From Dendrolimus kikuchii (Eukaryota; Arthropoda; Insecta; Lepidoptera; Lasiocampidae): DNA of 64,000 nt. The translations under genes were made by a program, and so were the position numbers. Numbering within the stretch: the stretch's first letter is position 1; each line of letters starts with the position of its first letter. The DNA lies in contig CM034402.1 of assembly GCA_019925095.2 (NCBI GenBank), positions 8,815,501 to 8,879,500 of the forward strand, in the 5' to 3' direction. Below, piece by piece: positions 22,016 to 33,251 of the stretch. The notes below the pieces were generated by a model. It was not told the DNA's origin. It did no database searches and saw only the letters and a list, made by a program, of their open reading frames with translations.

Positions 22016-22690
22016 ATATAAATAACATTAAAATAACAGACACATCAATTTTATTGGTATAAGTAGTAGGTGCCTAAATGAAAATGATTTGACCCAACTT
22101 TCGGTCACTTGTTTAACCCACCGCCACTGCGCGCTGTTTTTTTAGAATCCCCACCAAGATAGAACTAACTCCGATCTGTTCATATTACATTATGACACAG
22201 ATGTAAATAGAGCTCCCCTCAAATTAAATTACATGAAGTAGTTTTCTAGTTAACTAACCATATGTCTTTACTGTTTAAGTGAAACATACTATTAACATGA
22301 AAGGGATTCGCCATATCAGCGCTCACTTCTTCAATACATCGAGATCAAATGGCTAGCAGACGAATGTCTTCAAGTTGTCTCGGCAACTTGTCTTGACAGA
22401 CAAGACTGAGCCGTGGCCATTACGAATAATTACAAACTTAAAGTTGCAAAGTGGATGTTAGAGCGAATTTTTACTTACATACAGGTGTTATTTTACAAAT
22501 ATCCATCACATATAAAGATAATCTATATAACTTTCTAAATTATAAAGATAAATTACTCTATTACATACATATATCGCAAAACACGTTATCTTGCCACCTG
22601 TGTGTTTTTCACATTTTTTAATAAATAATGCTATTTTATTATATTCCAAATAATGTTTGTTAAAATATATAAATTCGTTACAAAATAGGA
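22016..22690. other. No gene recognised
   Basis: AT-rich with nothing identified. Confidence 0.35.
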
Positions 22691-22734
22691 AAGAGGATTA
22701 TTATTAATAAAGCATACGAGTCTTGTAGGAAATA

Positions 22735-22784
<50 letters not shown>

Positions 22785-22785
<1 letters not shown>

Positions 22786-24490
22786 TAGAGTTTACCCCGC
22801 GGCTGCGCCGCGGATTAACCTCTAGTTCCTGCTTCTTGTTTAAAGAGCAGGCGTCAATACAGGTTACATTGTACAACATTTTTATGTTAGTGCCATTTGC
22901 ATCCGAAAAATTCACTTAATTTTATATCGCAAACTATCCGATCTCCTGGCATGAGTATTTAAAATATGTCCATTTTCGGCATTAAAACTACATTTAAACA
23001 AAATTACAATAAAAACGATTCAGTATTTCCAGTGTTTTCCAAAAACTTAAAAGAAAGACATATCGAGTTACTATCGCATTTTTATAGACGATGAATTTTT
23101 ATATCTATGAACTTGAGAAATGATTGGCTCATACAAACTTTCATCCTCTATTACAAACCGTTCTAGTTTTATTTATATATCCCCCGTCAATGAAAACTAC
23201 AAAAATGACAAAAAGGAGAAAAAATCAAAAAGGACAAAAAAGAGCAAAATGCAAAAAGAGCAAAAGAGCAAAAGAGCAAAAGAGCAAAAGAGCAAAAGAG
23301 CAAAAGAGCAAAAGAGCAAAAGAGCAAAAGAGCAAAAGAGCAAAAGAGCAAAAGAGCAAAAGAGCAAAAGAGCAAAAGAGCAAAAGAGCAAAAGAGCAAA
23401 AGAGCAAAAGAGCAAAAGAGCAAAAGAGCAAAAGAGCAAAAGAGCAAAAGAGCAAAAGAGCAAAAGAGCAAAAGAGCAAAAGAGCAAAAGAGCAAAAGAG
23501 CAAAAGAGCAAAAGAGCAAAAGAGCAAAAGAGCAAAAGAGCAAAAGAGCAAAAGGGCAAAAGGGCAAAAGGGCAAAAGGGCAAAAGGGCAAAAGGGCAAA
23601 AGGGCAAAAGGGCAAAAGGGCAAAAGGGCAAAAGGGCAAAAGGGCAAAAGGGCAAAAGGGCAAAAGGGCAAAAGGGCAAAAGGGCAAAAGGGCAAAAGGG
23701 CAAAAGGGCAAAAGGGCAAAAGGGCAAAAGGGCAAAAGGGCAAAAGGGCAAAAGGGCAAAAGGGCAAAAGGGCAAAAGGGCAAAAGGGCAAAAGGGCAAA
23801 AGGGCAAAAGGGCAAAAGGGCAAAAGGGCAAAAGGGCAAAAGGGCAAAAGGGCAAAAGGGCAAAAGGGCAAAAGGGCAAAAGGGCAAAAGGGCAAAAGGG
23901 CAAAAGGGCAAAAGGGCAAAAGGGCAAAAGGGCAAAAGGGCAAAAGGGCAAAAGGGCAAAAGGGCAAAAGGGCAAAAGGGCAAAAGGGCAAAAGGGCAAA
24001 AGGGCAAAAGGGCAAAAGGGCAAAAGGGCAAAAGGGCAAAAGGGCAAAAGGGCAAAAGGGCAAAAGGGCAAAAGGGCAAAAGGGCAAAAGGGCAAAAGGG
24101 CAAAAGGGCAAAAGGGCAAAAGGGCAAAAGGGCAAAAGGGCAAAAGGGCAAAAGGGCAAAAGGGCAAAAGGGCAAAAGGGCAAAAGGGCAAAAGGGCAAA
24201 AGGGCAAAAGGGCAAAAGGGCAAAAGGGCAAAAGGGCAAAAGGGCAAAAGGGCAAAAGGGCAAAATGGACAAAAGGGCAAATGGGCAAAAGGGCAAATGT
24301 GCAAATGGGCAAATATAAATTCGCAAATGGGCAAATGGGCAAAAGGGCAAAAAGGACAAAATAACCAAAATGATGAAAATGGCAAATCACAAAACCAACC
24401 AAAGCCTGAGGATTATTATTATCCGGGATGAAAAATATCCCTCGTCCACCCTCGGCGAGTATCAGCCAAATCGGAGTCTTGTAGTAAATA

Positions 24491-24553
<63 letters not shown>
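22785..24553 (-). mobile_element. Non-autonomous Helitron-like element carrying a minisatellite
   Basis: Read on the minus strand, it ends with stem CCGCGG, loop, CCGCGG (22797-22813), then 8 bases and CTAG (22785-22788), with a T beyond: the Helitron 3' signature. Internal sequence ('gtttaaagagcaggcgt', 'ttatatcgcaaact', 'atccctcgtccac') matches the second copy at 30562-31460. The TA-rich far end (about 24493-24553) is the presumed 5' region. About 1.0 kb of it is the 8-bp array. No protein gene. Confidence 0.65.
23258..24265 (+). repeat. 8-bp minisatellite, 126 units in two homogeneous blocks
   Basis: 23258-23553 is 37 units of GAGCAAAA; 23554-24265 is 89 units of GGGCAAAA, with a single switch point. 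Because 8 is not a multiple of 3 and neither unit creates a stop on either strand, several frames are open for about 400 codons. These are artefacts of composition, not genes. Degenerate units flank both sides. Confidence 0.95.
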
Positions 24554-24559
<6 letters not shown>

Positions 24560-24562
<3 letters not shown>

Positions 24563-25869
24563 TGTAGCATATATAGGACGCCTTCTACCTCGGTGGATCG
24601 ACAATCTGTCTTAGATCACTGGTATCAGACTTAGGAGATATATATTATGTATATGATATTGGCTGTAAAGCACGGCCAATAGCAGTTAAGAAAAATAAGA
24701 AGTATAAAAATTTCCGAACTACCAATAAAACTTCAATAATACATATTTCCTTTTTGCTCCATCAACGTCCTATTTCTCTGCATAGCCCGTTTAACTACTT
24801 CAAATTGATACACATTTAGTTTTTGGTTGTCATAACGATACTTTATGACCTTCCGCTCAAAAACCTTTATATTTAAGTACCCTGGAATGATCGATACATT
24901 TCTTTCCTCTTGTATGTTGAAACGATATAGAAAAACGCACGTTTTAGATTTATTCTTAGGTCCAACTAGAACCAGCAGTTTGACAAAAGCAAATATAAAT
25001 GAAACTCAAATTCTTGCACCTTAACCAATGATTACAGCCTTTGTACTACTCGATGGCGCCCTACACCGCATAAATAAGATACGTTGTACTCGCAAACTTG
25101 TTTCTTATGAAAACAGTTTTGCACACACAATAACTATCAAATAAGAAAACTATTTTCGTGATGTACCCAAGCGTGAGGTTTGACAGAACTTCAAACAAAT
25201 GGATAATGTGAAAATACAGACAAGAGAAAGTTGTTATTTGCGAGTAAGTATTTTTTATAATAATAGTAGGTATACGCAGCCAACATTTTGGGAACGTTCC
25301 CAGCTGACGGCGATTTGTGACTCGTATATTGTTTATATCTTTATTATAATATTGTTATCCATTAGACAGACATAGATTTTACTTTATTTACTGTACTAGT
25401 TTATATTTAGTAAACACTACCTGAATTAAATGTTATCATTATATTATTATTGTAATAGTATTGTATTATACATTTTGTTTAAACTAATATAATATGTGTC
25501 AATTATTTGGAACAGCATTGCATATCTAAAAAAATATACAATGAGATTTCACAATTAAATTATGATCCAGCTGATTGGAACATATTTTTACTCGAATTTC
25601 ATAATAAATAAAAACATTCATACCACATTTTATCAAGCTTGTCTGCCATTAAGATAACCAGACACCGATTCATCTGCGTTTACAAATCGCTCCATATATA
25701 GAAGTTTATAAATGTTATAGGATCGAATCCTGGATGAAACCACGCTTCTATTAGAGAAGTTATCCAAATACTAATTAATGTTATAAACGCGAATGTAAGT
25801 TTGTTTGTTTGTTACGCTTTCACGCCTTAATAAAGCATAAAATCACCTGGTTTAAATTTCTTTGATTTA
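24560..25869. other. No gene recognised
   Basis: AT-rich, nothing identified. Confidence 0.35.
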
Positions 25870-26000
25870 GGTTGCCCGGAAGAGATCGCTTTGAGCGATA
25901 AGATCGCCTATTGTATTTATTGCGTAGAAATATTGTAAATGTGGTCTGGTTTTGTAATTGTATATTTTGGTGTGCAATAAAGTGTTATCTCTCTTTCTCT
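25870..26000 (+). repeat. LINE/SINE 3' tail with stem-loop, copy C
   Basis: ggttgcccggaagagatcgc, then the intact stem ATCGCT/AGCGAT, ending 'gtgcaataaagtgttatctc' plus a TCTC-rich tail. Confidence 0.65.
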
Positions 26001-26430
26001 CAAATCAAAGTATAAAAAAGGATATAGGGTACTATTTATCCAGAAAAAAGCTCTGTTCGCGAGAAATAAACAAATGTAGTCGAGAAAATAGATCTACGAT
26101 TGCGTTTTATTGGCCCCACCGTTTCAATTCTCTAACAAGCTCATCGGCCTGACAACGAAAGTGACAAGAGCGTAATTATAATGTGTTGCTCTCTTGGTTA
26201 CTTCCACTTCCGCAACATGGTGACTTCAAGATGTTGTGAAAAATATTTTATTGTTTTTTAGTTACTTTTAAAGTGGGTTTTTTTTTTGTTTAAAACATTA
26301 ATGTTTGACGTCTTATTATTTAAAAATATATTTGATGATCAGTTAAAAAGTTAAATCTTACAATTTTTTTGATTGCATATTTAAAAAGTATAATTTTAGA
26401 ACGAAATAAAAAAGTTTCCATACAATACCA

Positions 26431-26537
26431 TACTCTTTATTGTATACCAACATGACAATGAAAAATACACAATAAGTTTAAATACTATAAGGCAATGGGC
26501 GGCCTTATTGCTTAAAACAATCTCTTCCAGGCAACCT
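26431..26537 (-). repeat. LINE/SINE 3' tail with stem-loop, copy D
   Basis: Minus-strand copy. The stem is altered to ATTGTT/AGCAAT but still pairs. Confidence 0.6.
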
Positions 26538-26673
26538 TTGGATGGATAAGATCTAATTACAAATATAGCATTGGCGTGTTGCAGTTGAACTAGATGCTAA
26601 TAATATGAGACAATAATTATTATACATATATAGCTATAAAAATATATACATACAATTTTTTAAAAGTTTTATA

Positions 26674-26741
26674 CATACATAACTTCATGCCAGTTCCCTT
26701 GCGGGGTAAGCACGAACAACAGAGCGCCATTCAGGCTTATT
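26674..26741 (-). mobile_element. 68-bp RTE 3'-end insertion
   Basis: The reverse complement matches the RTE terminus including (TATG)n. Flanked by aagttttata at 26664-26673 and 26742-26751. Confidence 0.8.
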
Positions 26742-26869
26742 AAGTTTTATAATAAGTAATATTCCCATTTGCGTCACTTTGAACAAAATATATAATTTTC
26801 CAAACACGTGTAATTGATAAAAACTCATAAATGTCAATAACGCAATGTTACAATTACAAGAAATTAGAT

Positions 26870-26988
26870 AGATATATAGATAGATAACACTTTATTGTAC
26901 ACCATTACAGAAAAAACTTACGAACTAGTATTAGTCTAGTTGGGTACAAAGGGCGGTCTTATCGCTAAAAAGCGATCTCTTCCAGACA
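26870..26988 (-). repeat. LINE/SINE 3' tail with stem-loop, copy E
   Basis: Minus-strand copy with the intact stem (agatcgctttttagcgataa) and a (TCTA)n end. Confidence 0.65.
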
Positions 26989-27486
26989 GAAATTGTTCTA
27001 TTAATACATCCTTCAATTAAGCAATTTAATGTGATAATAAAAACTGAAATGTTGCCATAAAATGCTCAAGTCGAGTAGGAAATGACTTTGGAGTGAGGTA
27101 AAAGGCCTTTTTGCGCAAAACTGGAGTAGGGACCATCGCTTGTTGACCCCTAACGGGCCTTTGAAGTACAAGTTAATTAAATTTCTGCTGCTTACATTAC
27201 AATAGAAAATTTGCATCAGGTATGTGAAGATAAGCACGAAAATGTACATAAATTTACAGATTTATCTGACGCTTTTTAGGGCGGCTTGATTGATGAGTGT
27301 TTATTTAGAACATGATTTATTCGGCCGTTGAGAGCTTTGAATTTTAATGTTGTTTTTAGGGTTCCTATACCTGCTTGGGAAGATGTTGCTGGTGAGTTTC
27401 TTGCGGCTTCTTCTCCTTAACAGCAATAACGTGTTGCGAAGCGGTGTACATAGAATAGAAAGTAAATTTAAATTTTAGCTTATATA
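26989..27486. other. Spacer with a LINE-associated motif
   Basis: 27385-27470 holds 'gagtttcttgcggcttcttctc' and 'tgttgcgaagcggt', shared with 17840-17915. Otherwise nothing is seen. Confidence 0.4.
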
Positions 27487-27529
27487 TACGACCTGGGCCA
27501 CAATTCTGACCAGAATTCACCGGCGTGCA

Positions 27530-29659
27530 GTGCACGATAGGGCGTCCCCCGCAGGCGACGCTCACCGATGCGCCCCCGTCGGTGTGAATTCTCGCGCATG
27601 CGGCGAAGGGGGCCGCCACCCTTCACGCAGCGCCAAACCTGGCGGGTCGAGAGGAGCAGAGTGCCGTATAGGCACGTGGAATGTGAGAGGTGGGATGAAA
27701 GATAAGATGGACGAAATGATTGATATAATGAATGAGAGAAGCCTGGATGCCTTATGTCTGACAGAGACAAAGCGGAAGGGGTGCGACGTCGATGACCTCC
27801 CCGGTGGCATGCTTGCTCTGTGGTCCGGCGTGGACCTGGACGAGCGTGCGAGTGGGGGGGTAGGCGTCTTACTCTCATCCCGCTTTGTGTCTGGAGTAAA
27901 AGCTTATTGTCTGGTGAACCCGAGACTTCTCTGGGTCCGCCTAAAACTGGGGATCACGCGAGTTTTTCTGGTCGCAGCTTATGCTCCCGTCAGCTCAGCG
28001 GATCCCCAAGAACTCGAGAAGTTTTGGGAGTCTGTGAGAGAAATTCTGGATCTGGCTGAAGGGAACGAAAGACTAATTATGTGTGGTGATCTTAATGGCT
28101 GGGTGGGGACCAAACGAGACGGCCTTGAGGCTGTCCTTGGACCCTATGGTGACAAGAGAGTGAACGATGCTGGTAGGCCAATCATAGACGTATGCATGGA
28201 AAGAAACTTGCTTGTGTCGAACACCCTATTCCATCATAAGGATATTCACACGTATACATGGAGAATGAATGATCAGAAAAGTATGATTGATCTGATTTTA
28301 ATTGATAGTCGCCTCCGAAACAGAATAATGGATACAAGAGCCTACAGAGGCCCCACTCTTGAAACGGACCACTACCTGGTGATAAGCCGGTTTGTGGGCC
28401 TTTTCAAGAAGTGGAGACACTGGCGAGTGCGTACCAATTTCGGGGAGCTTGAAAGAATAAAGTGTGAAAAATTGGAAGATGTTAGTGTAAGGAGTATGTA
28501 TGCGCGCCTAGTCGAAGAAAGGCTTGCAAAAGCGGACTTCTCCGACTTAGATGTGGATAATGACTGGGATAGTATGAAAGAAAGTATAGTGGAAAGCGCA
28601 AAAGAAGCATGTGGATGCGCGAAGAGGCACATAACAACGAAAGGTGATGAATGGTGGGACGCGGATGTTAAATCCAGCGTAGAGAGAAAGAGAAAAGCCT
28701 GGCTGGATTATGTTGCTTCCTTGCAACAGAATGACAGTATGAAAGAGATGAAGAAAGAAATTTATCGCCTCTGCAAGAATGAAACCAAAGCTTTAGTGAA
28801 AGAGAAGCGTGAAAGAATAAAATTGAAAGAAGAAGAGAAGCTGACGGAGAACTTCGAGGCGAATACCAAACTCTTTTGGAGAGAGGTTAAGAAGTCTCGG
28901 GGTTGTTCGTCAGCTTCCAGAATGGAAAGAATAAAATCTAAAGCAGGGGACGTTCTTGCTAACCCACAAGAGGTATTAGCGCGATGGAGTGAATATTTTA
29001 GAGAAATGTATGATAATATCCCGGATGCTGGCACCACGACTGAGTCTGTGACCGACTCCGAGGAGTCAGCATCCGAGATCACTTTGGAAGAGATCGAATG
29101 GTCGATAAGAAGTCTGAAAAATGGAAAGGCAGTAGGAATCGATAGTGTGTCTGCTGAGATGATCAAATCTGGTGGAACCTGCGTCCGGGACGCTTTCCTG
29201 TCCTTATGCAACTTGTGCTGGAGGACGGGAAAGGTTCCCAAGGACTGGAGGCGCGCTGTCATCGTGCCCTTGTATAAAGGCAAGGGGTCACGTATGGAGT
29301 GCGCCAGCTACAGGGCCATCAGTTTGATCAGCACAGCATCTAAAGTGTATGCGAAGATTATTGAAAAGAGAATGAGAGTTGTATCCGATGGATTACTGTG
29401 GGATGCACAAGGTGGTTTCAGAAATGGAAGGGGATGTATGGATCAAGTTTTCTCTCTCCGCAATATCGTAGAGAAGCAGCTGGCTATGGGCCGGAAGGTT
29501 TTCTGCGGTTTTGTGGATCTAGAGAAAGCATTTGACAGGGTTGTGCGGAAGGACCTCTGGGACATATTGCCCGGATATGGGATTAATGGCCAATTGATGC
29601 GTGCTGTGCAGTCCACTTACGAGGGCTGTATGGCATGCGTGCGGGTGGAAGAAGATTGA
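27530..29659 (+). pseudogene. RTE ORF2, N-terminal part: endonuclease and start of RT
   Basis: The endonuclease domain starts at 'RIGTWNVRGG' (about 27660) and carries the usual signature residues: Asn in GTWNVRG, Glu in 'LTETKRKG', 'AAYAPV', 'GDLNGWVG', 'HTYTWR', 'SMIDLILID' and 'TDHYLV'. It nicks target DNA for target-primed reverse transcription. A basic linker follows, then RT blocks 'NGKAVGIDSVSAEMIK', 'DWRRAVIVPLYKGKG', 'ISLISTASKVYAKI', 'QGGFRNGRG' and motif A 'FVDLEKAFD' (about 29515). The frame ends in TGA at 29657-29659 before motif C. No good ATG precedes the endonuclease, so the start is unclear. All endonuclease residues I can recognise are intact. Confidence 0.85.
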
Positions 29660-30537
29660 TGGGTGTTGGGGTGCGGATGAGTGATCTAGTTGTAAGCACC
29701 TTGCTTTATGCGGATGATGCCGTGCTTTTAGCCGAATCGCCATCAGAACTGCAAACACTAGTCACAATGATGAAAGATGACTGTCAGGCGAGAGGCTTAC
29801 ATTTGAATGCGAAGAAAACAAAGGTTATGGTGTTTGAAAGAGAAGAAACCAGAACGAATGCAAGGATAATGGTCGATGATGTTATGCTAGAGCAAGTGAA
29901 TGAGTTTGTATATCTTGGATGTGCTTTTAGCAGGGATGGAAGGTACACCGCTGATATAGAAAGAAGAGTGAATTTGGGGAATAGTGTGAATGGAGCGTTA
30001 GGTAAACTTCTAGGCGCTAAGAACCTCAGCCAGAAGGCCCAGCTCGCCGTACACAACGCGGTGCTGGTACCTACGCTCACGTATGGATGCGAGAGTTGGG
30101 TATGGAAGAGAGAGCATGAAAGTAGAGTAAACGCGGTCGAGATGCGAGCACTGCGCAAAATCTGCGGAGTGACGCTCGCGGACCGCGTTCGTAATACCGA
30201 AGTAAGAAAGAGAGTTGGTCTGAAAGAGAGTGTCGGGGTGAAGGTAAGGAAAGGAATGCTCCGGTGGTTCGGGCATGTGGAAAGAATGCATGATGAAAGA
30301 ACGACTAAACAGATATACAATGCAAAAGTGGATGGATGTAGAAGTCGTGGAAGGCCACGACACACCTTCCATGATCAAATTGATCGTGTACTAGCAGAAG
30401 GTGATGTCAGGAGCCTTAAGAACAGACGAGTGTGCATGACAAGAGTTATGAATGTCAAAGAGGCAAGTGAGGTGTGTAAGAATAAGCCTAAATGGCACTC
30501 TGTTGTTCGTGCCTACCCCGCAAGGGAACTGGCGTGA
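29660..30537 (+). pseudogene. RTE ORF2, C-terminal part: RT motif C to C-terminus
   Basis: Continues in another frame (open from 29635). 'LLYADDAVLLAES' is RT motif C with both catalytic Asp residues (about 29707). Then come 'LNAKKTKVMVF', 'FVYLGCAF', 'LVPTLTYGCESWVWKR', 'EMRALRKICGV' and 'MLRWFGHVERM', a typical RTE thumb and C-terminal region ending at the stop at 30535-30537. Only about 59 codons separate motifs A and C, where about 100 are usual, and the frame changes there. An internal deletion near 29645-29665 has therefore removed RT block B, leaving the enzyme inactive. The rest is uninterrupted, so the damage may be recent. Confidence 0.85.
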
Positions 30538-30561
30538 AGTTATGTATGTATGTATGTATGT

Positions 30562-30747
30562 AGAGTTTACCCCGCAGCGCAGCCGTGAGTCAACCTCTAG
30601 CGCGTGCTTCTTGTTTAAAGAGCAGGCGTTAATACAGCTGACATTGTACTCAATTTTTATGTTAGTGTTATTTTCACTCGGAAGATTAATTTAAATTTAT
30701 ATCGCAAACTGTCCCATTTCAAACCATTAAAAGTATTAAAACTACAT

Positions 30748-30806
<59 letters not shown>

Positions 30807-31460
30807 ATAAAAATGCGATAGTAACTCGATATATTTTTCTGTTAAGCTTTCTCGCAAAACTACTAAGAATACTGGATCGGTTTTGCTGTAATTTTTTTAT
30901 GTATGTATTATCCAAACTTCCATCTTTTTAAACCGTCTATGAAAACTACGAAAACTACATAAATGACAATAATGAGAATTATAAAAAGGACAAAAAGGAA
31001 CAAAAGGACAAAAATGACAAAAAGGGCAATAATGACAAAAAGAACAAAAAAGACAGAAAGGACAAAGATGACAAGAATTACCCAAATGACAGAAATGACC
31101 AAAATAACCAAAATGAGGAAAATGGCAATTCACAAAACAACCTATCCTACTTTTTGGGATAAACTTTACATAAATCTATCCCAAAATTTATTCTATCATC
31201 CGGGATAAAAAGTATCCCTTGTCCACTCTCGGTATTAAAATTACATATATACCGAATTTCAGCCACATCGGTCCAGTAGTTTTTCCGTAAAAGCATAACA
31301 AACAGAGAGACAAATATATCTTTATCCAGAAAACTATCCCATTTTTCGGGATAAAAGTATCCTATGTTCATTTTCGGTAACTAAAATATATACTGAGTTT
31401 CGGTCAAATCGGTTCAGTAGTTTTTGAAAATGAAACAGACAGACAGACAGAGTTACTTTC
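30562..31460 (-). mobile_element. Second copy of the 22785-24553 Helitron family
   Basis: It begins 'agagtttaccccgc' with a decayed hairpin, shares 'gcttcttgtttaaagagcag', 'ttatatcgcaaact' and a (TA)n tract (30762-30801), then a degenerate array of aaaaggacaaaaatgacaaa-type units (about 30963-31108), and ends in 'aaatcggttcagtagttttt' and a (CAGA)n run. The 3' CTAG is replaced by the join to the RTE tail. Confidence 0.6.
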
Positions 31461-31744
31461 GCATTTAGTACTCAACGAATATTTTTCAAACTAATTTTTG
31501 AATTATTTTTGACACTCTGCAACATCAATTTTTGACATACAAACAAAATGACATAATTTAAAATTTCATAGTTCGATAGTAATGGACGAGAAACGCAACT
31601 TCTACGACTTAGAAGCAAATATTTTGTTACCTGTTTAAACATAATTGTTTAAACGTAATCGTTAATTTATATTCACGTAAACTCAGTAGTTTTCGAGAAA
31701 AATTACTATGACATACAAAGTAGAAGGACATAGATTTTACAAGG
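31461..31744. other. Spacer, nothing recognised
   Basis: No gene. Confidence 0.35.
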
Positions 31745-32640
31745 ACGAGACCACAACGCTGCGATAAATCGCAGAAATCTGCAATGTCGCACTACGTATC
31801 GTTTTGTCGTTTCGTACGAATTGTCCGACATGTTGCCGCATCGTACAAATATCATAATAATTAAAAATATACGCACCTAGTACTTTATTTTCCGCTTTCC
31901 CACAACACACAAACACACACGCACACTCATCACATTTGCATAATAATATTGTAATATATTAGACGATCAATTTGTTAATTTTAATCTAAGTGTATGTAGG
32001 TACCTATACTCGTGTTCCAGAAGTGGCCGCTAACAACTACAACACAGTAATGTGTATTAATTACAGCGGTTTTTTGCGTTACTAAATTGTTTTCTATATT
32101 AATGGAATAATAAAATTTCTTTAATTAATTTCTCTATTGTTTTTTACAAGCTTTTATTTCACTTGCAATGGATGTACTTATGTATGTATGTAAGTATATA
32201 TGTATGTAAGTATGTACGTAAGTTCCGGTGGAATCTTGCAAGTTAAATTTGACCAACTTCCCGGTTTCCAATTGACCTGAATTTTTCACGCATATGTATG
32301 TCGCGTGACAATGCAATAATATGGTACCGTGGAGCTGATCTGATGATGGAGTCGGAAGGTGGCCATAGGAACTCCTATACTAAACAAGATAGACCCGTCG
32401 TGCCTGGGCTCGTTTTACTTGTCTTTGCTAGAACTCAGCTGCTACATGATATCCAGGATCTCAAAAGCTTGTATTTAAAAACCTTTTTAAAAAAGCTTAT
32501 TTCTTTATGCGTCTTAATGCAAAGAACAAGTTGGACAAGTATGGCGTATGCGATAAAAAAATTGCGTTGCTTCATCGTATCGCGTTATGGTGCGACGTCG
32601 TTTTTGCGATGTGTCGTCGAGCCGCAGCATTGTGACCTTG
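31745..32640. mobile_element. Possible MITE with degenerate ~60-bp inverted ends
   Basis: 'cacaacgctgcg..atcgca..atgtcgcac' at about 31750-31795 resembles the reverse complement of about 32590-32640 ('cacaatgctgcgg..atcgcaaaaacgacgtcgcac'). No transposase. An open frame at 32298-32666 has no recognisable domain and lies in this repeat. Target duplication not clear. Confidence 0.4.
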
Positions 32641-33082
32641 CCTTAAGGGGTTCCTTTAGCTATTGAACTCTAATATGTCATGGTTTTAACTAAACAAATA
32701 TTGTAATAATAAAAAATCACAAATTTCCATAAAAGAGAGATGGTAAAGAAGCTGTTTGGCTAATTAGCGCACGCGAGTAATTTGCATACGCGAAGGCGAT
32801 CCTTTGTGCTGGCCATTAAGAGACCCATATCACGTTTCTTTGTGTCTGTAATTCTGTATAATACGGCCGAGTGGGCACGCACCGCCGCAAAACAAATTAA
32901 TTTCAGCTTGAAAACAAATGTTGACTCGTTAGCCCAAAAATTGTTCGAGGGTCGTTGTTAGCGCTTTCAACAAGTTTAAACAGTGCTTTAACGGGATTTT
33001 AATAATTTAGCTTATTCAATACGTTTAGTAATGTTGAATTGAAATTTTGAAGTATCGAATCGGATAATTGATAGTGACTGGT

Positions 33083-33180
33083 AACGTCTTGGCACGTACC
33101 CGATATTGAAATCGTGCAGAGGCCACGGTAACCACTTTTCATCAAGTCGTCTGCTCGTTTGTGCTCTTCAAGCATTAAAT
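33083..33180 (+). repeat. LINE/SINE tail fragment
   Basis: 'cacggtaaccacttttcatc' and 'gtcgtctgctcg' match the shared LINE/SINE 3' tail. Confidence 0.45.
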
Positions 33181-33251
33181 ATCGGCAGTAATAAATCGGC
33201 AGATAAACACACATATTGTATATCCCCAAATGAAACAAGTCACGCTTGTGT

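Larger units (their letters stand above)
27487..30562 (+). mobile_element. RTE-clade non-LTR retrotransposon, nearly full length
   Basis: About 3.07 kb with apurinic-type endonuclease and reverse transcriptase in one coding frame and a 3' end of (TATG)n. The short tandem tail, compact size and protein type are RTE-clade hallmarks. The 5' end is uncertain; 27487 is where GC content rises. I found no target duplication. It is the apparent source family of the five short insertions at 7876, 21848, 26674, 56602 and 60218. Confidence 0.8.

Noticed and set aside
23120..24431. Four overlapping open frames of about 390-460 codons on both strands
   Set aside because: They are produced by the stop-free 8-bp repeat; the translation is an 8-residue repeat in every frame and there is no promoter, splice or family signal.
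32298..32666. 122-codon plus-strand frame
   Set aside because: Lies inside a probable MITE, with no domain and poor start context.
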